This document shows, piece by piece, positions 8,461 to 16,887 of a stretch of DNA of 64,000 nt. Source of the stretch: Chthonomonas sp. UBA2362 (GTDB lineage Bacteria > Armatimonadota > Fimbriimonadia > Fimbriimonadales > Fimbriimonadaceae); contig DDTO01000002.1 of NCBI GenBank assembly GCA_002344135.1, positions 546,794-610,793 of the forward strand, read 5' to 3'. The notes beneath the pieces are model-generated. The model saw only the letters and a program-made list of their open reading frames with translations. It searched no databases and had not been told where the DNA came from. The first letter of the stretch is position 1. Each line of letters opens with the position of its first letter. The position numbers and the translations under genes were made by a program.

Positions 8461-8838
8461 ATGAGCACTCCGATTCAAAACAACCGAATCAACGAATTGC
8501 TCGTTGGGCGGACCGGACTTCAGGCGCCGACCCCCGCTCCATCGAACCCCGCCGCGAAGGCCGAGTTCTCGCAGATTCTCGAGAACCGGCTGAAAGTGAG
8601 CGGCCACGCGCAGACTCGGTTCGCGAGCCGAAACATCGAGTTCGGCCAAGCGGAATGGGACCGCGTGCTGGAAGGCGTGGAAAGGGCGGCTCAGAAGGGC
8701 GCCAAGGAGTCGCTCGTCCTCGTCGACGACGTCGCGCTGCTGGTCAGCGTGAAGAACCGAACGGTCATTACGGCCGTCGACAAGGCCCATTTGAAGGAGA
8801 ACGTGTTCACGAACATCGACAGCGCCGTCATCGTCTAG
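8461..8838 (+). CDS. TIGR02530-family flagellar operon protein
   Basis: Protein of 125 residues from the small family found between flgD and flgE in many flagellar operons. The diagnostic C-terminal half is present: SLVLVDDVALLVSVKNRTVI followed by the ending VFTNIDSAVIV. ATG 8461, four bases after the flgD stop, gives the expected family length. The family's biochemical role is not established; position suggests a part in hook assembly. Confidence 0.85.
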   Translation: MSTPIQNNRINELLVGRTGLQAPTPAPSNPAAKAEFSQILENRLKVSGHAQTRFASRNIEFGQAEWDRVLEGVERAAQKGAKESLVLVDDVALLVSVKNRTVITAVDKAHLKENVFTNIDSAVIV

Positions 8839-8955
8839 ACGGCCCCGACCCCCAGGGCGAGGCTCCCTTCGAGCTGGACTCGCGATGAGCGAGAGGTTCG
8901 ACCGGTGGTTCCCGAACGGAACCGTCGCTCTCCCCTGGACAAAACAGAACCTATT

Positions 8956-8960
8956 GGAGG
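8956..8960 (+). promoter_or_regulatory. Shine-Dalgarno site that sets the GTG 8968 start
   Basis: GGAGG with a 7-base spacer before GTG 8968; this is the only good ribosome-binding site in the first 25 codons of the open frame. Confidence 0.6.
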
Positions 8961-8967
8961 AGACATC

Positions 8968-9864
8968 GTGTCGAATACCATTACTAGCATCGCTCAACGA
9001 TTGCCGGCCCAGAACGACTTGCTCGGCAAGGCAACCAAGACTAACAAGAACGAGTTCGCCAACGTCGTCGCCAAGACGCGCGACCGCGACGTGACGACTC
9101 AGGAAACGGCGGACAAGGCTCCGATCGTCGCCCCCGCTCCGGACCCGGCAAAGAACGCCTCGCCGACCCCCCTTCCCGCTCTAAAGATCGATAGCGAAGC
9201 GAAGCCCGATGACGTCGTGGCGAAGGATCTCTCGACCACCGGCCAGGCGTCGTCACTCATCGCTCCGGCTCCGCCACAGAACGACGACGTGCTCTCTTGG
9301 CTCGGCATGCCCGGTCTCAAGACGATCACGCTCGAGAAGCGTTCGCTGACCGCGACCTTCGGTACCGGACAGTCCACTTCTCCTGCGCCTGCTCCGGTGA
9401 TCAAACCTGGGCCCGCCACTTCGTTCGCCAATCTCAAGGACCTGATGAACTGGTTTTTCGGCGATATGTCGATGGATCTGCCGGTTACGCCGACCCCGGC
9501 GCCAACTCCTGCTCCGACTCCGACGCCTACACCCACGCCCACCCCAACGCCGCCTCCGACTCCGCCTGGCAACGGTGCGCCGGGCATCTTCATGACTTGG
9601 GATGGCGGCAAGGTGACGGCGTCGAACACGGCCACCGAGCCTACTCCGAAGACCGCGACGCCGACCCCGGCGCCTGCGCTCGCGGTCGACGACGCGCCTT
9701 TCGCATTCGGCTGGAAGGACCTGATGTCGATCGCGTTCACCAGCTCAAAGGCCACCCTGGAGCAGCGAGACAACGCCTTCACGCTCCAGATGGAGATGCG
9801 CAAGATGAACGCCCTGTTCGGCCGCCAGAACGAGGCTGCTGATCGAGCGGGCGTCGTCGCCTAG
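8968..9864 (+). CDS. Pro/Thr-rich protein of the flagellar hook operon, function unknown
   Basis: A 298-residue protein of no family I recognise. The middle is low complexity, with a run of alternating Pro and Thr (about nt 9490-9560) joining two more ordered parts. One ordered part (about residues 90-165) includes WLGMPGLKTITLEK. The other, near the C-terminus, includes FGWKDLMSIAF and a helical end, QLEMRKMNALFGRQN-like in character. There is no signal peptide. Its place between the TIGR02530 gene and flgE, in the same direction, suggests a flagellar export substrate or hook accessory, but this rests on position only. Confidence 0.7.
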   Translation: MSNTITSIAQRLPAQNDLLGKATKTNKNEFANVVAKTRDRDVTTQETADKAPIVAPAPDPAKNASPTPLPALKIDSEAKPDDVVAKDLSTTGQASSLIAPAPPQNDDVLSWLGMPGLKTITLEKRSLTATFGTGQSTSPAPAPVIKPGPATSFANLKDLMNWFFGDMSMDLPVTPTPAPTPAPTPTPTPTPTPTPPPTPPGNGAPGIFMTWDGGKVTASNTATEPTPKTATPTPAPALAVDDAPFAFGWKDLMSIAFTSSKATLEQRDNAFTLQMEMRKMNALFGRQNEAADRAGVVA

Positions 9865-9876
9865 CGAACGTCTCAC

Positions 9877-9914
9877 GAGGGCGCCCGTGCTATTGAAAGG
9901 AGAGTGGCGCCCTC
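9877..9914 (+). other. inverted repeat between the Pro/Thr-rich gene and flgE
   Basis: GAGGGCGCC (9877-9885) pairs perfectly with GGCGCCCTC (9906-9914) across a 20-base loop. It sits just upstream of the flgE ribosome-binding site and could be an RNA processing or stability element. There is no T-tract. Confidence 0.45.
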
Positions 9915-9938
9915 TCCGACCGAAAGGAGCAACAGACT

Positions 9939-11246
9939 ATGCTACAGGCACTTCTTGCCGGAGTCGCGAGCATCAAGGCTCAGCAAACCCGCATGAACGT
10001 CATCGGCAACAACCTGGCCAATGTCAACACGGCGGCGTACAAGGGCGGCCGCGTGACCTTCCAGGACATGCTGGCGCAGACGATTCGCGGCGCCTCTCGC
10101 CCCACCGATAAGAACGGTGGAACGAACGCCATCCAGTACGGCCTCGGTGTGCTGATCGCGGGCACCGACGTGAACAACGAGCAGGGTTCACTCAACGCAA
10201 CGAACCGACCGACCGACCTCGCCATTCAAGGGAACGGCTACTTCCTCGTCAGCAACGGCGATCGGGCAGCCTTCACCCGAGACGGTGGCTTCGACCTCGA
10301 CGCCAACGGCGACCTGGTCCATCGGGCGACCGGTGAGCGGGTCCTCGGATGGAACTTCATCACCCAAGGCAACAGCTCGACGGGTGCGGTGGTCACTCCG
10401 CAGTCGAGCGTGAACGTTCCGCTCGGCAGACTGAACGCCTCTCGCGTTACGTCGTTCGTCGAGTACCAGGGCAACTTGTCCGGCGATGCCCCCGCGGGGC
10501 TGCCCGCTGGCGATCCCCAGAACTGGACGACCACGATGCGGGTCTTCGATTCACTCGGTGGCTCTCATAACGTCACCGTCGAGTTCTTCAACCGAACCGA
10601 TCTCCCGGGGCCGGCTCCAGCGCCAATCTCTTCCTACGAGTTCCGTGTGCTCGATGACCTGGGCAACGTGCTGACGACCAGCGGCCCGCCCCTCGAGTTC
10701 GACAGCAACGGACGCATGACCAACCCTGGCGATCCCACCGATCCCACGACCCAACGAGTCGTCACCGTGCAAGTTCCTGCCGGAACCGGCGGCGCGCTCG
10801 ACTTCGACGTTACGCTCAACTTCGACCGCATCCGTCAACTCAAGACGGACAGTCAGGTAAGCGCGAGCAACCAGGACGGTTTTCCGCCGGGCGAACTCCA
10901 GGGCTTCTCGATCAGCCAGGACGGCTTGATTGTCGGCCTCTTCACCAATGGGCTCACCCAGGAACTGGGCCAAATCGCGCTCTCGATCTTCCCCAACCCG
11001 GGCGGTTTGGAGCGGATGGGCAATAACCTCTGGAGGGCGACCGACAACTCGGGTGTCGGTGTTGTTGGAGGCGCCAAGACCGGCGGACGAGGCGCCATCA
11101 ACAGTGGATACCTCGAGCAGTCGAACGTCGACATCGGAGCGGAGTTCACCGACCTGATCGTGACTCAGCGCGGCTTTCAGGCCAACACTCGAGTCGTGAG
11201 CACGGTCGACGAAATGCTCCAAGACCTCATCAACATGAAGCGATAG
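9939..11246 (+). CDS. flgE: flagellar hook protein FlgE
   Basis: Major hook subunit, 435 residues, close to the usual FlgE length. The N-terminal rod/hook signature is NVIGNNLANVNTAAYKG (about residues 20-36). It is followed by LAIQGNGYFLV and TRDGGFDLDANGDLVH, typical of FlgE/F/G. The C-terminal helix contains TDLIVTQRGFQANTRVV and ends in a coiled-coil that packs with the N-terminus in the assembled hook. AGGAG stands 8-12 bases before the ATG. Length and the flgD neighbourhood favour FlgE over the rod proteins FlgF and FlgG. Confidence 0.93.
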   Translation: MLQALLAGVASIKAQQTRMNVIGNNLANVNTAAYKGGRVTFQDMLAQTIRGASRPTDKNGGTNAIQYGLGVLIAGTDVNNEQGSLNATNRPTDLAIQGNGYFLVSNGDRAAFTRDGGFDLDANGDLVHRATGERVLGWNFITQGNSSTGAVVTPQSSVNVPLGRLNASRVTSFVEYQGNLSGDAPAGLPAGDPQNWTTTMRVFDSLGGSHNVTVEFFNRTDLPGPAPAPISSYEFRVLDDLGNVLTTSGPPLEFDSNGRMTNPGDPTDPTTQRVVTVQVPAGTGGALDFDVTLNFDRIRQLKTDSQVSASNQDGFPPGELQGFSISQDGLIVGLFTNGLTQELGQIALSIFPNPGGLERMGNNLWRATDNSGVGVVGGAKTGGRGAINSGYLEQSNVDIGAEFTDLIVTQRGFQANTRVVSTVDEMLQDLINMKR

Positions 11247-11269
11247 CCGTCGGGCTGATCACGCTGTTC

Positions 11270-11295
11270 GGCCCCGAGGGTCCGCCTTCGGGGTC
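11270..11295 (+). terminator. hairpin after flgE
   Basis: GGCCCCGA (11270-11277) pairs with TCGGGGTC (11288-11295), with one G-U pair and a 10-base loop. There is only a weak T-rich follow-up (GTTCTCCT). Likely end of the hook operon. Confidence 0.5.
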
Positions 11296-11305
11296 GTTCT
11301 CCTGT

Positions 11306-11311
11306 CACAAT
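11306..11311 (+). promoter_or_regulatory. leaderless-type -10 (CACAAT) for glyQ
   Basis: CACAAT, one mismatch to TANNNT, ends 7 bases before ATG 11319. Confidence 0.35.
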
Positions 11312-11318
11312 CGCCCGC

Positions 11319-12266
11319 ATGACCTTCCAGGAGCTCGTCTTTCGCCTGAACGACTACTGGGCGAGCCAGGGATGCGCGATCTTGCAGCCCTACGATATCG
11401 AAGTCGGTGCGGGGACTATGCACCCGGCGACGGTGCTCCGCGTGCTCGGTCCCGACTCTTGGAAGGTCGCGTTTGTCCAGCCTAGCCGGAGGCCGGCGGA
11501 CGGTCGCTATACGCGCAATCCCATGCGTAGCCAGCGGTACTACCAGTACCAGGTCATCCTCAAACCAAGCCCCGACGATGTGGTCGATCTCTACATCGGC
11601 TCGCTACACGCCCTCGGCTTCGACACGAAGAAGAACGACGTCCGCTTCGTCGAAGACGACTGGGAGTCGCCTTCCGCGGGTGCTAGCGGCGTTGGTTGGG
11701 AAGTCTGGCTCGACGGCACCGAAATCAGCCAGTTCACTTTCTTCCAGCAGATGGGCGGCATCGAGTGCAACCCCGTATGCGCGGAAATCACCTATGGGCC
11801 TGAGCGCCTCTGCCTCATGCTCGACAAGGCCTCCTCGTTCTGGACCGACCTGCTATGGAACGAAAGGCTCTCCTATCGCGACTGCGAGTGGCAGCTCGAG
11901 ATGCAGAACAACGTGTACAACTTCGAGGTCGCTTCGACCGAGATGCTCTTCCAGATGTTCGACCTCTACGAGGCAGAAAGCAAGCGTGTCATCGAGACTC
12001 CCGTTCACTGGGATGGCCAATTGGGCATCCTGACCACGGCGACGCCTCCGGTTGATAGCCACCCCGATCCGGGCGCGAGTGGGCCGCTCGCGCTGGTCTA
12101 TCCATCCCTGGACCTCGCTCTCAAGTGCTCGCACGTCTTCAACCTGCTCGATGCGCGTGGGGCGATCGGGGTGACCGAGCGCGCGGCGTACATCAACCGC
12201 ATCCGCGCTCGAATCAGGGCGTGCTGCCTAAAGCACGTAGAGCAGTATGCGGCGAGGACTGGCTAG
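11319..12266 (+). CDS. glyQ: glycyl-tRNA synthetase alpha subunit
   Basis: Catalytic alpha chain of the bacterial alpha2beta2 glycyl-tRNA synthetase, 315 residues (the family is about 290-310). The family start FQELVFRLNDYWASQGCAIL is followed by the class II motif region HPATVLRVLGPDSW and by FVQPSRRPADGRYTRNP. The tRNA-binding beta subunit gene glyS, usually directly downstream, is absent; glyQ instead converges on pstA with a CTAG stop overlap. The enzyme therefore needs a glyS elsewhere in the genome. Confidence 0.96.
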   Translation: MTFQELVFRLNDYWASQGCAILQPYDIEVGAGTMHPATVLRVLGPDSWKVAFVQPSRRPADGRYTRNPMRSQRYYQYQVILKPSPDDVVDLYIGSLHALGFDTKKNDVRFVEDDWESPSAGASGVGWEVWLDGTEISQFTFFQQMGGIECNPVCAEITYGPERLCLMLDKASSFWTDLLWNERLSYRDCEWQLEMQNNVYNFEVASTEMLFQMFDLYEAESKRVIETPVHWDGQLGILTTATPPVDSHPDPGASGPLALVYPSLDLALKCSHVFNLLDARGAIGVTERAAYINRIRARIRACCLKHVEQYAARTG

Positions 12267-13138
12267 CGCTGCCTTTGCGTTCGATACCGGATCACCATCG
12301 CGACCGAGTTGATCACGATCAGGACCGCCATCAACACGACAATGGCAGCTGCGGCGTTGGTCGCAAAGGCCTTGTCCGGGCGGCTCGACCAGTTGAAGAT
12401 CTGGATCGGCAGGACCGTGAAGGTGTCGCCTAGGCCGGTCGGAGTGAAGTTCAGATACGTGACTGCACCGATCATGATGAGCGGGGCGGTCTCACCGATC
12501 GCGCGGCTGACCGAAAGGATAACTCCCGTCAGAATGCCTGGCAGAGCCGCGGGCAACACCTGTCTCCGAATGGTTTGCCAAGTGGTCGCGCCGAGGGCGA
12601 CCGATCCTTCGCGGTAGGAACTGGGCACCGCGCGAAGAGCCTCCTGCGAAACGATGATGATCATCGGCAAGATGAGGAGCGCCATCGTTAGGGCGCCGGC
12701 CAAAACGCTCCGGCCCATCCCGAAAGTTCGCACGAAGATTGCGAGGCCAAGCAGCCCATAGACGATCGACGGCACTCCGGCCAGGTTCGCGATGTTGATT
12801 TGGATGAACTCGGTCAATCGGTTCTTCCGCCGACTGAATTCCTCGAGGAAAATCGCCGCCGCGATGCCGACGGGAACGGCGATGAGCGCCGTGAGACCGA
12901 TCACCCAGAGGGTCCCCATGAGGCCGGCCTTGATGCCAGCTTTCTCGGCCATGCTGGACGGAAAGGAGGTCAGAAACTTAAGATCGATCCTCCCGAGACC
13001 ATCCTTGAAGAGGCTGACGAGCAGCACGACGAGAAGGGCGCCCGCTAGCAAAACCGAAGCGAGGCAGATCCACCCAAAAATGGCGGCCTTCCGCTTGCGC
13101 CCTTTCAAGTTCGCCGAGGGAGCCAGGATCGACGTCAC
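12263..13138 (-). CDS. pstA: phosphate ABC transporter permease PstA
   Basis: Inner-membrane permease of the high-affinity Pst phosphate importer, 291 residues with six predicted membrane segments. The binding-protein-dependent transport signature surrounds SYREGSVALGATTWQTIRRQ, the EAA loop that docks the ATPase. Its start overlaps the pstC stop by 4 bp, so translation is probably coupled. No pstB or phoU follows: the next gene is the convergent glyQ. Confidence 0.93.
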   Translation of the reverse strand: MTSILAPSANLKGRKRKAAIFGWICLASVLLAGALLVVLLVSLFKDGLGRIDLKFLTSFPSSMAEKAGIKAGLMGTLWVIGLTALIAVPVGIAAAIFLEEFSRRKNRLTEFIQINIANLAGVPSIVYGLLGLAIFVRTFGMGRSVLAGALTMALLILPMIIIVSQEALRAVPSSYREGSVALGATTWQTIRRQVLPAALPGILTGVILSVSRAIGETAPLIMIGAVTYLNFTPTGLGDTFTVLPIQIFNWSSRPDKAFATNAAAAIVVLMAVLIVINSVAMVIRYRTQRQR

Positions 13139-14064
13139 TGATACACCGTCCGGTATCGTTTGACCAGCTTATTGGCGATGACGTTGAGGACCATGGTGAT
13201 GGCGAACAGCGTCGCGCCGACGGCGAAGATGGTCAGGTAGCCGATCGACCCTGCCGGCGTATCGCCCTTGCTGACTTGAACGATGTAGGCAGTCATCGTT
13301 TGTATGCTCTCGGCGGGGTTCAGTGTCAGCCGCGGTGTTTGGCCCGAAGCAAGGGTAACGGCCATGGTTTCGCCGATCGCGCGGGAGAGCGCGAGGATGA
13401 TCGCAGCCATGATGCCGGAGAGGGCTGCCGGTACCACGATCTTGAGACTGACCTCCATCTTGGTGGCTCCTAGCGCATAGGCGCCCTCGCGCAAGGAGCG
13501 AGGCACCGCGCTCAGGGCATCCTCGCATAGCGACGAGACCAGCGGCAGGATCATGATCCCGACGACGATCGCACCGGAAGCGGCGTTGAAGATCTGAACG
13601 CTCGGGAAGAAGACCCTGAGTGCCGGGGTGACGAACATGAGCGCGAAGAACCCGTATACGACGGTCGGAATGCCCGCCAGAAGCTCCATGACGGGTTTAA
13701 TCCGACGCCTTGCGTTCGGACTCGCATATTCGCTGAGGTAGATCGCCGACATCATGCCGAGCGGCACCGCGATAAGAGCCGCTCCGACCGTGATGAGGAA
13801 TGTTCCGCAGACCAGCGGCAGGACCCCGAACTTTCCCGGCTCGAACAGCGGTTGCCACGTCTTGCCGAAAAAGAAGTCCGAGGCCGGCACTTTCTCGAAG
13901 AAATGTGCCGCCTCGACCCCGAGCACCGCCAGGATGCCGAAGGTAGTCGCGATTGAAATCAGCGCGCACAGTAGGCAGATCAGCCACACGGACCGCTCTT
14001 TGAGGAGCAGCCGAAAGCGGGCTGGATTGCCGGATACGCCGATCAGGGCCGCGGGCTTCGCCAT
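13135..14064 (-). CDS. pstC: phosphate ABC transporter permease PstC
   Basis: Second permease half of the Pst importer, 309 residues. It has an N-terminal membrane anchor, a periplasmic loop of about 45 residues and further membrane segments, as in PstC. The EAA loop reads LREGAYALGATKMEVSLKIV. It pairs with PstA to form the channel. The gene is 9 bp downstream of pstS and overlaps pstA by 4 bp. Confidence 0.93.
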   Translation of the reverse strand: MAKPAALIGVSGNPARFRLLLKERSVWLICLLCALISIATTFGILAVLGVEAAHFFEKVPASDFFFGKTWQPLFEPGKFGVLPLVCGTFLITVGAALIAVPLGMMSAIYLSEYASPNARRRIKPVMELLAGIPTVVYGFFALMFVTPALRVFFPSVQIFNAASGAIVVGIMILPLVSSLCEDALSAVPRSLREGAYALGATKMEVSLKIVVPAALSGIMAAIILALSRAIGETMAVTLASGQTPRLTLNPAESIQTMTAYIVQVSKGDTPAGSIGYLTIFAVGATLFAITMVLNVIANKLVKRYRTVYQ

Positions 14065-14073
14065 CGACCTGCC

Positions 14074-15099
14074 TTAGTTGCCGGACTCCCGCTTGAGGAT
14101 GTCGTCGATGCCGACTCCGACTTCGGCGCCCTGGAACAGCGTGCCAGTTTTCTTCGCCTCGAGCCGAGCCATGACGAGGGAGTAGACCTCTTCGGGCAGC
14201 GGGACGTAGCCGACGTCGCCGATCGAGTTCTTCCCCTCTGTGAGAATGAACTTGAGGAACTCCATGACTTCGGGTCGATCCAGCGCCTTCTTGTTGACGT
14301 AGAGCAACAGGGGCCTAGAAAGGGGGGTATAGGTGCCATTGGCGATCGTCTCGGGTGCGGGACCTACCGGCCCGGTGCCGGGATCGACCTTGACGGCCTT
14401 CAGCTTGTCCGTGTTCTTTTCGAAGTAGGCATACCCGAAGAACCCCAGCGCGTACTCGTCACCCGCGACTCCTTGGACCAGCGTGTTGTCGTCTTCGCTC
14501 GCCTGGTAGTCCGGCCGGCAGGCTTTCTCCTTGCCGTTGATCGCCTTCGTGAAGTAGTCGAACGTGCCCGAGTCGGTGCCGGCACCGAAAAGCTGAATCG
14601 GCTTGGCGGGAAACCCTGGTCGCACGTCGCTCCAGTTCTTGACCGTCGAACCCGGCTCCCAAATCTTCTTGAGCTCGGCGACGGTGAGAGTTTCGGCGAA
14701 CGTGTTCTTCGGATTGATGACGACAGACAGGCCGTCGAACGCGATCGGGATTTCGACGAATTCGATTCCGTTGGCCTTCGCTTTGTCCGCCTCTTCTTCC
14801 TCGATCGGGCGAGAAGCGTTGGCGATGTCGATCTCACCGTTCACGAACTTTTTGAATCCGCCACCGGTGCCAGATGTGCCGACCGTCGGTCGGGCTTCGG
14901 GAAACTTCTCATTGAAAAGCTCGGACATCCGCTCGAGGATCGGGTAGACCGTGCTCGAGCCGTCGATCTTGATCTCTGTGCTCGAAAGGGTCTTTTTCGG
15001 TTCGCCGGTTTCGGCATTCGCCTTGGCGTCCTCACCCTTACCACAGCCCACTACTGCGGCCATAAGCGCGGCCGCCAAAAACGCTCCAAGTGTCCTCAT
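14074..15099 (-). CDS. pstS: phosphate-binding lipoprotein PstS
   Basis: Extracytoplasmic phosphate receptor, 341 residues. The lipoprotein signal ends in a lipobox at VVGCGKG. KIDGSSTVYPILERM and GTSGTGGGFKKFVNGEIDIANASRP are the phosphate-site loops of the PstS family; FGAGTDSGTFDYF is the third. ATG 15099 is chosen over a TTG at 15108 because it begins a normal signal peptide. It is first in the pstS-pstC-pstA operon and lies behind a Pho-box-like repeat, so phosphate starvation probably induces it. Confidence 0.94.
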   Translation of the reverse strand: MRTLGAFLAAALMAAVVGCGKGEDAKANAETGEPKKTLSSTEIKIDGSSTVYPILERMSELFNEKFPEARPTVGTSGTGGGFKKFVNGEIDIANASRPIEEEEADKAKANGIEFVEIPIAFDGLSVVINPKNTFAETLTVAELKKIWEPGSTVKNWSDVRPGFPAKPIQLFGAGTDSGTFDYFTKAINGKEKACRPDYQASEDDNTLVQGVAGDEYALGFFGYAYFEKNTDKLKAVKVDPGTGPVGPAPETIANGTYTPLSRPLLLYVNKKALDRPEVMEFLKFILTEGKNSIGDVGYVPLPEEVYSLVMARLEAKKTGTLFQGAEVGVGIDDILKRESGN

Positions 15100-15108
15100 C
15101 GTGCCCAA

Positions 15109-15154
15109 AGCCTAGCTCGATGGCGTTAACCGAATGTTAAGAAAACCTGTTATT
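15109..15154 (-). promoter_or_regulatory. pstS: Pho-box-like repeats and -10 upstream of pstS
   Basis: Read on the minus strand: TTAACA (15135-15140) and TTAACG (15124-15129) are direct repeats with 11-bp periodicity. A weaker ATAACA lies at 15149-15154. Nine bases after the last repeat comes TAGGCT (15109-15114), a -10-like hexamer 9 bases before ATG 15099. This resembles PhoP-type boxes in which the activator replaces the -35. Confidence 0.6.
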
Positions 15155-15656
15155 TTTGCCAGCGATCCGGATTCCAGTAGTTCGCCGTGCGGCGCGCTGA
15201 CGCCGTCATGGCGTCGAGGGCCTTGCGAAGGTTGGCTGCGTTGAAATCCCGAGCATCGACCGCCTGATTGAGATAGAACTGCGGCGTCTTCTCGTCGAAG
15301 GAGTAGCTCATCGGCGCGATCGAGTCGTTCTCGGCCATCAGCTTGAGCAGGGCCTCGACCGGGACCTTTTTCGGGTCGTCGATCTTCTTGAGCCGCATCA
15401 CGAGCCAAACCGTCGCCTTGCTCGCGGTGAGCGAGGCGTCCATCGCGAAAGTCCATTCGTCGTCGGTTTTCCAAACGACTTCGTAGATGGGGCGGCCATC
15501 TGCAGCCTTGAGGTCGGTGACTTCGTAGCCGAAACCAACGAATGTTTCGCGCAGCTTTTCGTTGGTCAGACCCTGGTCGGATCGATCCGGAATGACGGGA
15601 GCGGCGGTGGTGATCGCCATGCTCGAGACTATGAGTGCAGTGAGGATGTTCGACAT
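15150..15656 (-). CDS. secreted protein, YbjN-like fold suspected
   Basis: A 168-residue protein with an N-terminal signal peptide (about 18 residues, cleavage near TTAAP). The mature part suggests an alpha/beta fold of the YbjN/type III chaperone kind: LRETFVGFGYEVTDL, then a strand-rich middle WTFAMDASLTASKATVWLV, then helices. The similarity is by pattern only. GGAGGAG lies before ATG 15656. Its stop lies about 50 bp before pstS, inside the Pho-box region; whether it belongs with phosphate uptake is open. Confidence 0.65.
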   Translation of the reverse strand: MSNILTALIVSSMAITTAAPVIPDRSDQGLTNEKLRETFVGFGYEVTDLKAADGRPIYEVVWKTDDEWTFAMDASLTASKATVWLVMRLKKIDDPKKVPVEALLKLMAENDSIAPMSYSFDEKTPQFYLNQAVDARDFNAANLRKALDAMTASARRTANYWNPDRWQK

Positions 15657-15711
15657 GATCGCTCCTCCCGGCCTTCTGGCCGAGTGCCCTCATTATTGCC
15701 CGCTGTATCGG

Positions 15712-15717
15712 TAAGAT
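15712..15717 (+). promoter_or_regulatory. leaderless-type -10 (TAAGAT) for the M23 peptidase
   Basis: TAAGAT is followed by 6 bases and ATG 15724. No good -35 is seen at 17 bp. Confidence 0.5.
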
Positions 15718-15723
15718 CGCGCG

Positions 15724-16836
15724 ATGGTTTCGCCTGCGGCCTGCTTTTTCATCCTGCTGAGCCTCTCTCAGTCGACGAGGGCGCCGCTTCAGGTGCAGGT
15801 CGTTTGCCAGACTCCGGTTCAGCCGATGCAGTCAGCGGCTCTCGCGCATCTCGTCTACGAGTTGCAGATCACCAACCTAGGTAACAAGCCGGTCAGCCTG
15901 ACGAAAGCCGTCGCTCTCGGGCCGAAAGGCGCCGTGCTCGGTGCTCTTCAGGGAAGCGATTTGACCAAGGCCATCGTCCAGGCCGGTTCCGGTGGGGTCG
16001 ACCCACAACGGATCGACCCGGGCCGAATGAGCGTGCTGTTCGTCTGGCTCGATCTCGCGCCCAAGGAGCTGCCCGCGAAGCTGACACACCGCCTTCTGTT
16101 CGTTCGGGATGGCGTTCAAATGGCGATCGAGGGAGTTCCCGTGCCGGTAGACCTTACAAAACCCATCGTGCTTGGCCCGCCCCTTCGCGGTGATCGCTGG
16201 CTTGCTGGAAATGGGCCCTCGAACGACGCCAATCACCGCCGGACTCGGCTCTGCTTAGACGGCCAGGCCACCATTGGTCAACGTTTTGCCATCGATTATG
16301 TTCAGATCGGACCAGACGGCGAGAGCTTTGCCGGTGATCGGTTCAAGAACGAAAGCTACCATTGCTACGGCTACGATGTACTGGCCGTGAAGGACGCCAA
16401 GGTCGTGGGCGTTACCGACGGGCTTCCACTCAATACCCCTGGCTCGTTCGCGGTCGAGATCACGAGGGAAACTATCGCGGGGAACCACGTGATCCTCGAC
16501 CTCGGCAGCGGGCTATTCGCCGCCTATGCGCACCTCATCCCTGGTTCGATCCTGGTCAAGGTCGGGGATCTGGTTCGAGCCGGTCAGGTTCTAGCAAAGC
16601 TCGGCAACACCGGCAATTCCTCTGAGCCTCACCTTCACTTCCAGGTCATGAACCGGCCCGACTTCCTCGCCTCCGAAGGTCTCCCGTACGCTCACCACGA
16701 AATCAAGGTTCAATCAACGTCGTTGGCCAACGGCAAGATCGTGGTTCAACCCAAGGGCAAAGCCATCAAGGTCCGGAAGGGAATGCCGCTTCTCGACCAG
16801 CTAGTCGCTTTCCCTGCAGTGCGCCGACGCTCGTAG
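15724..16836 (+). CDS. secreted M23-family metallopeptidase
   Basis: Exported protein of 370 residues with an N-terminal signal peptide. A beta-sandwich-like region (about residues 25-150) precedes a lysostaphin-type M23 domain (about residues 210-315). Zinc ligands appear as SYHCYGYD (His and Asp of the HxxxD motif) and the HLHF motif at the end of GNTGNSSEPHLHFQV; AYAHLIPGS gives the other conserved His. The family cuts peptidoglycan cross-links, though many members act as regulators. The start is set by the signal peptide and the TAAGAT element. Confidence 0.87.
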   Translation: MVSPAACFFILLSLSQSTRAPLQVQVVCQTPVQPMQSAALAHLVYELQITNLGNKPVSLTKAVALGPKGAVLGALQGSDLTKAIVQAGSGGVDPQRIDPGRMSVLFVWLDLAPKELPAKLTHRLLFVRDGVQMAIEGVPVPVDLTKPIVLGPPLRGDRWLAGNGPSNDANHRRTRLCLDGQATIGQRFAIDYVQIGPDGESFAGDRFKNESYHCYGYDVLAVKDAKVVGVTDGLPLNTPGSFAVEITRETIAGNHVILDLGSGLFAAYAHLIPGSILVKVGDLVRAGQVLAKLGNTGNSSEPHLHFQVMNRPDFLASEGLPYAHHEIKVQSTSLANGKIVVQPKGKAIKVRKGMPLLDQLVAFPAVRRRS

Positions 16837-16887
16837 GCCCGCCACGGAAGGCGGTCGGCCTGCCAATATGACGAGACGACCCGGACC

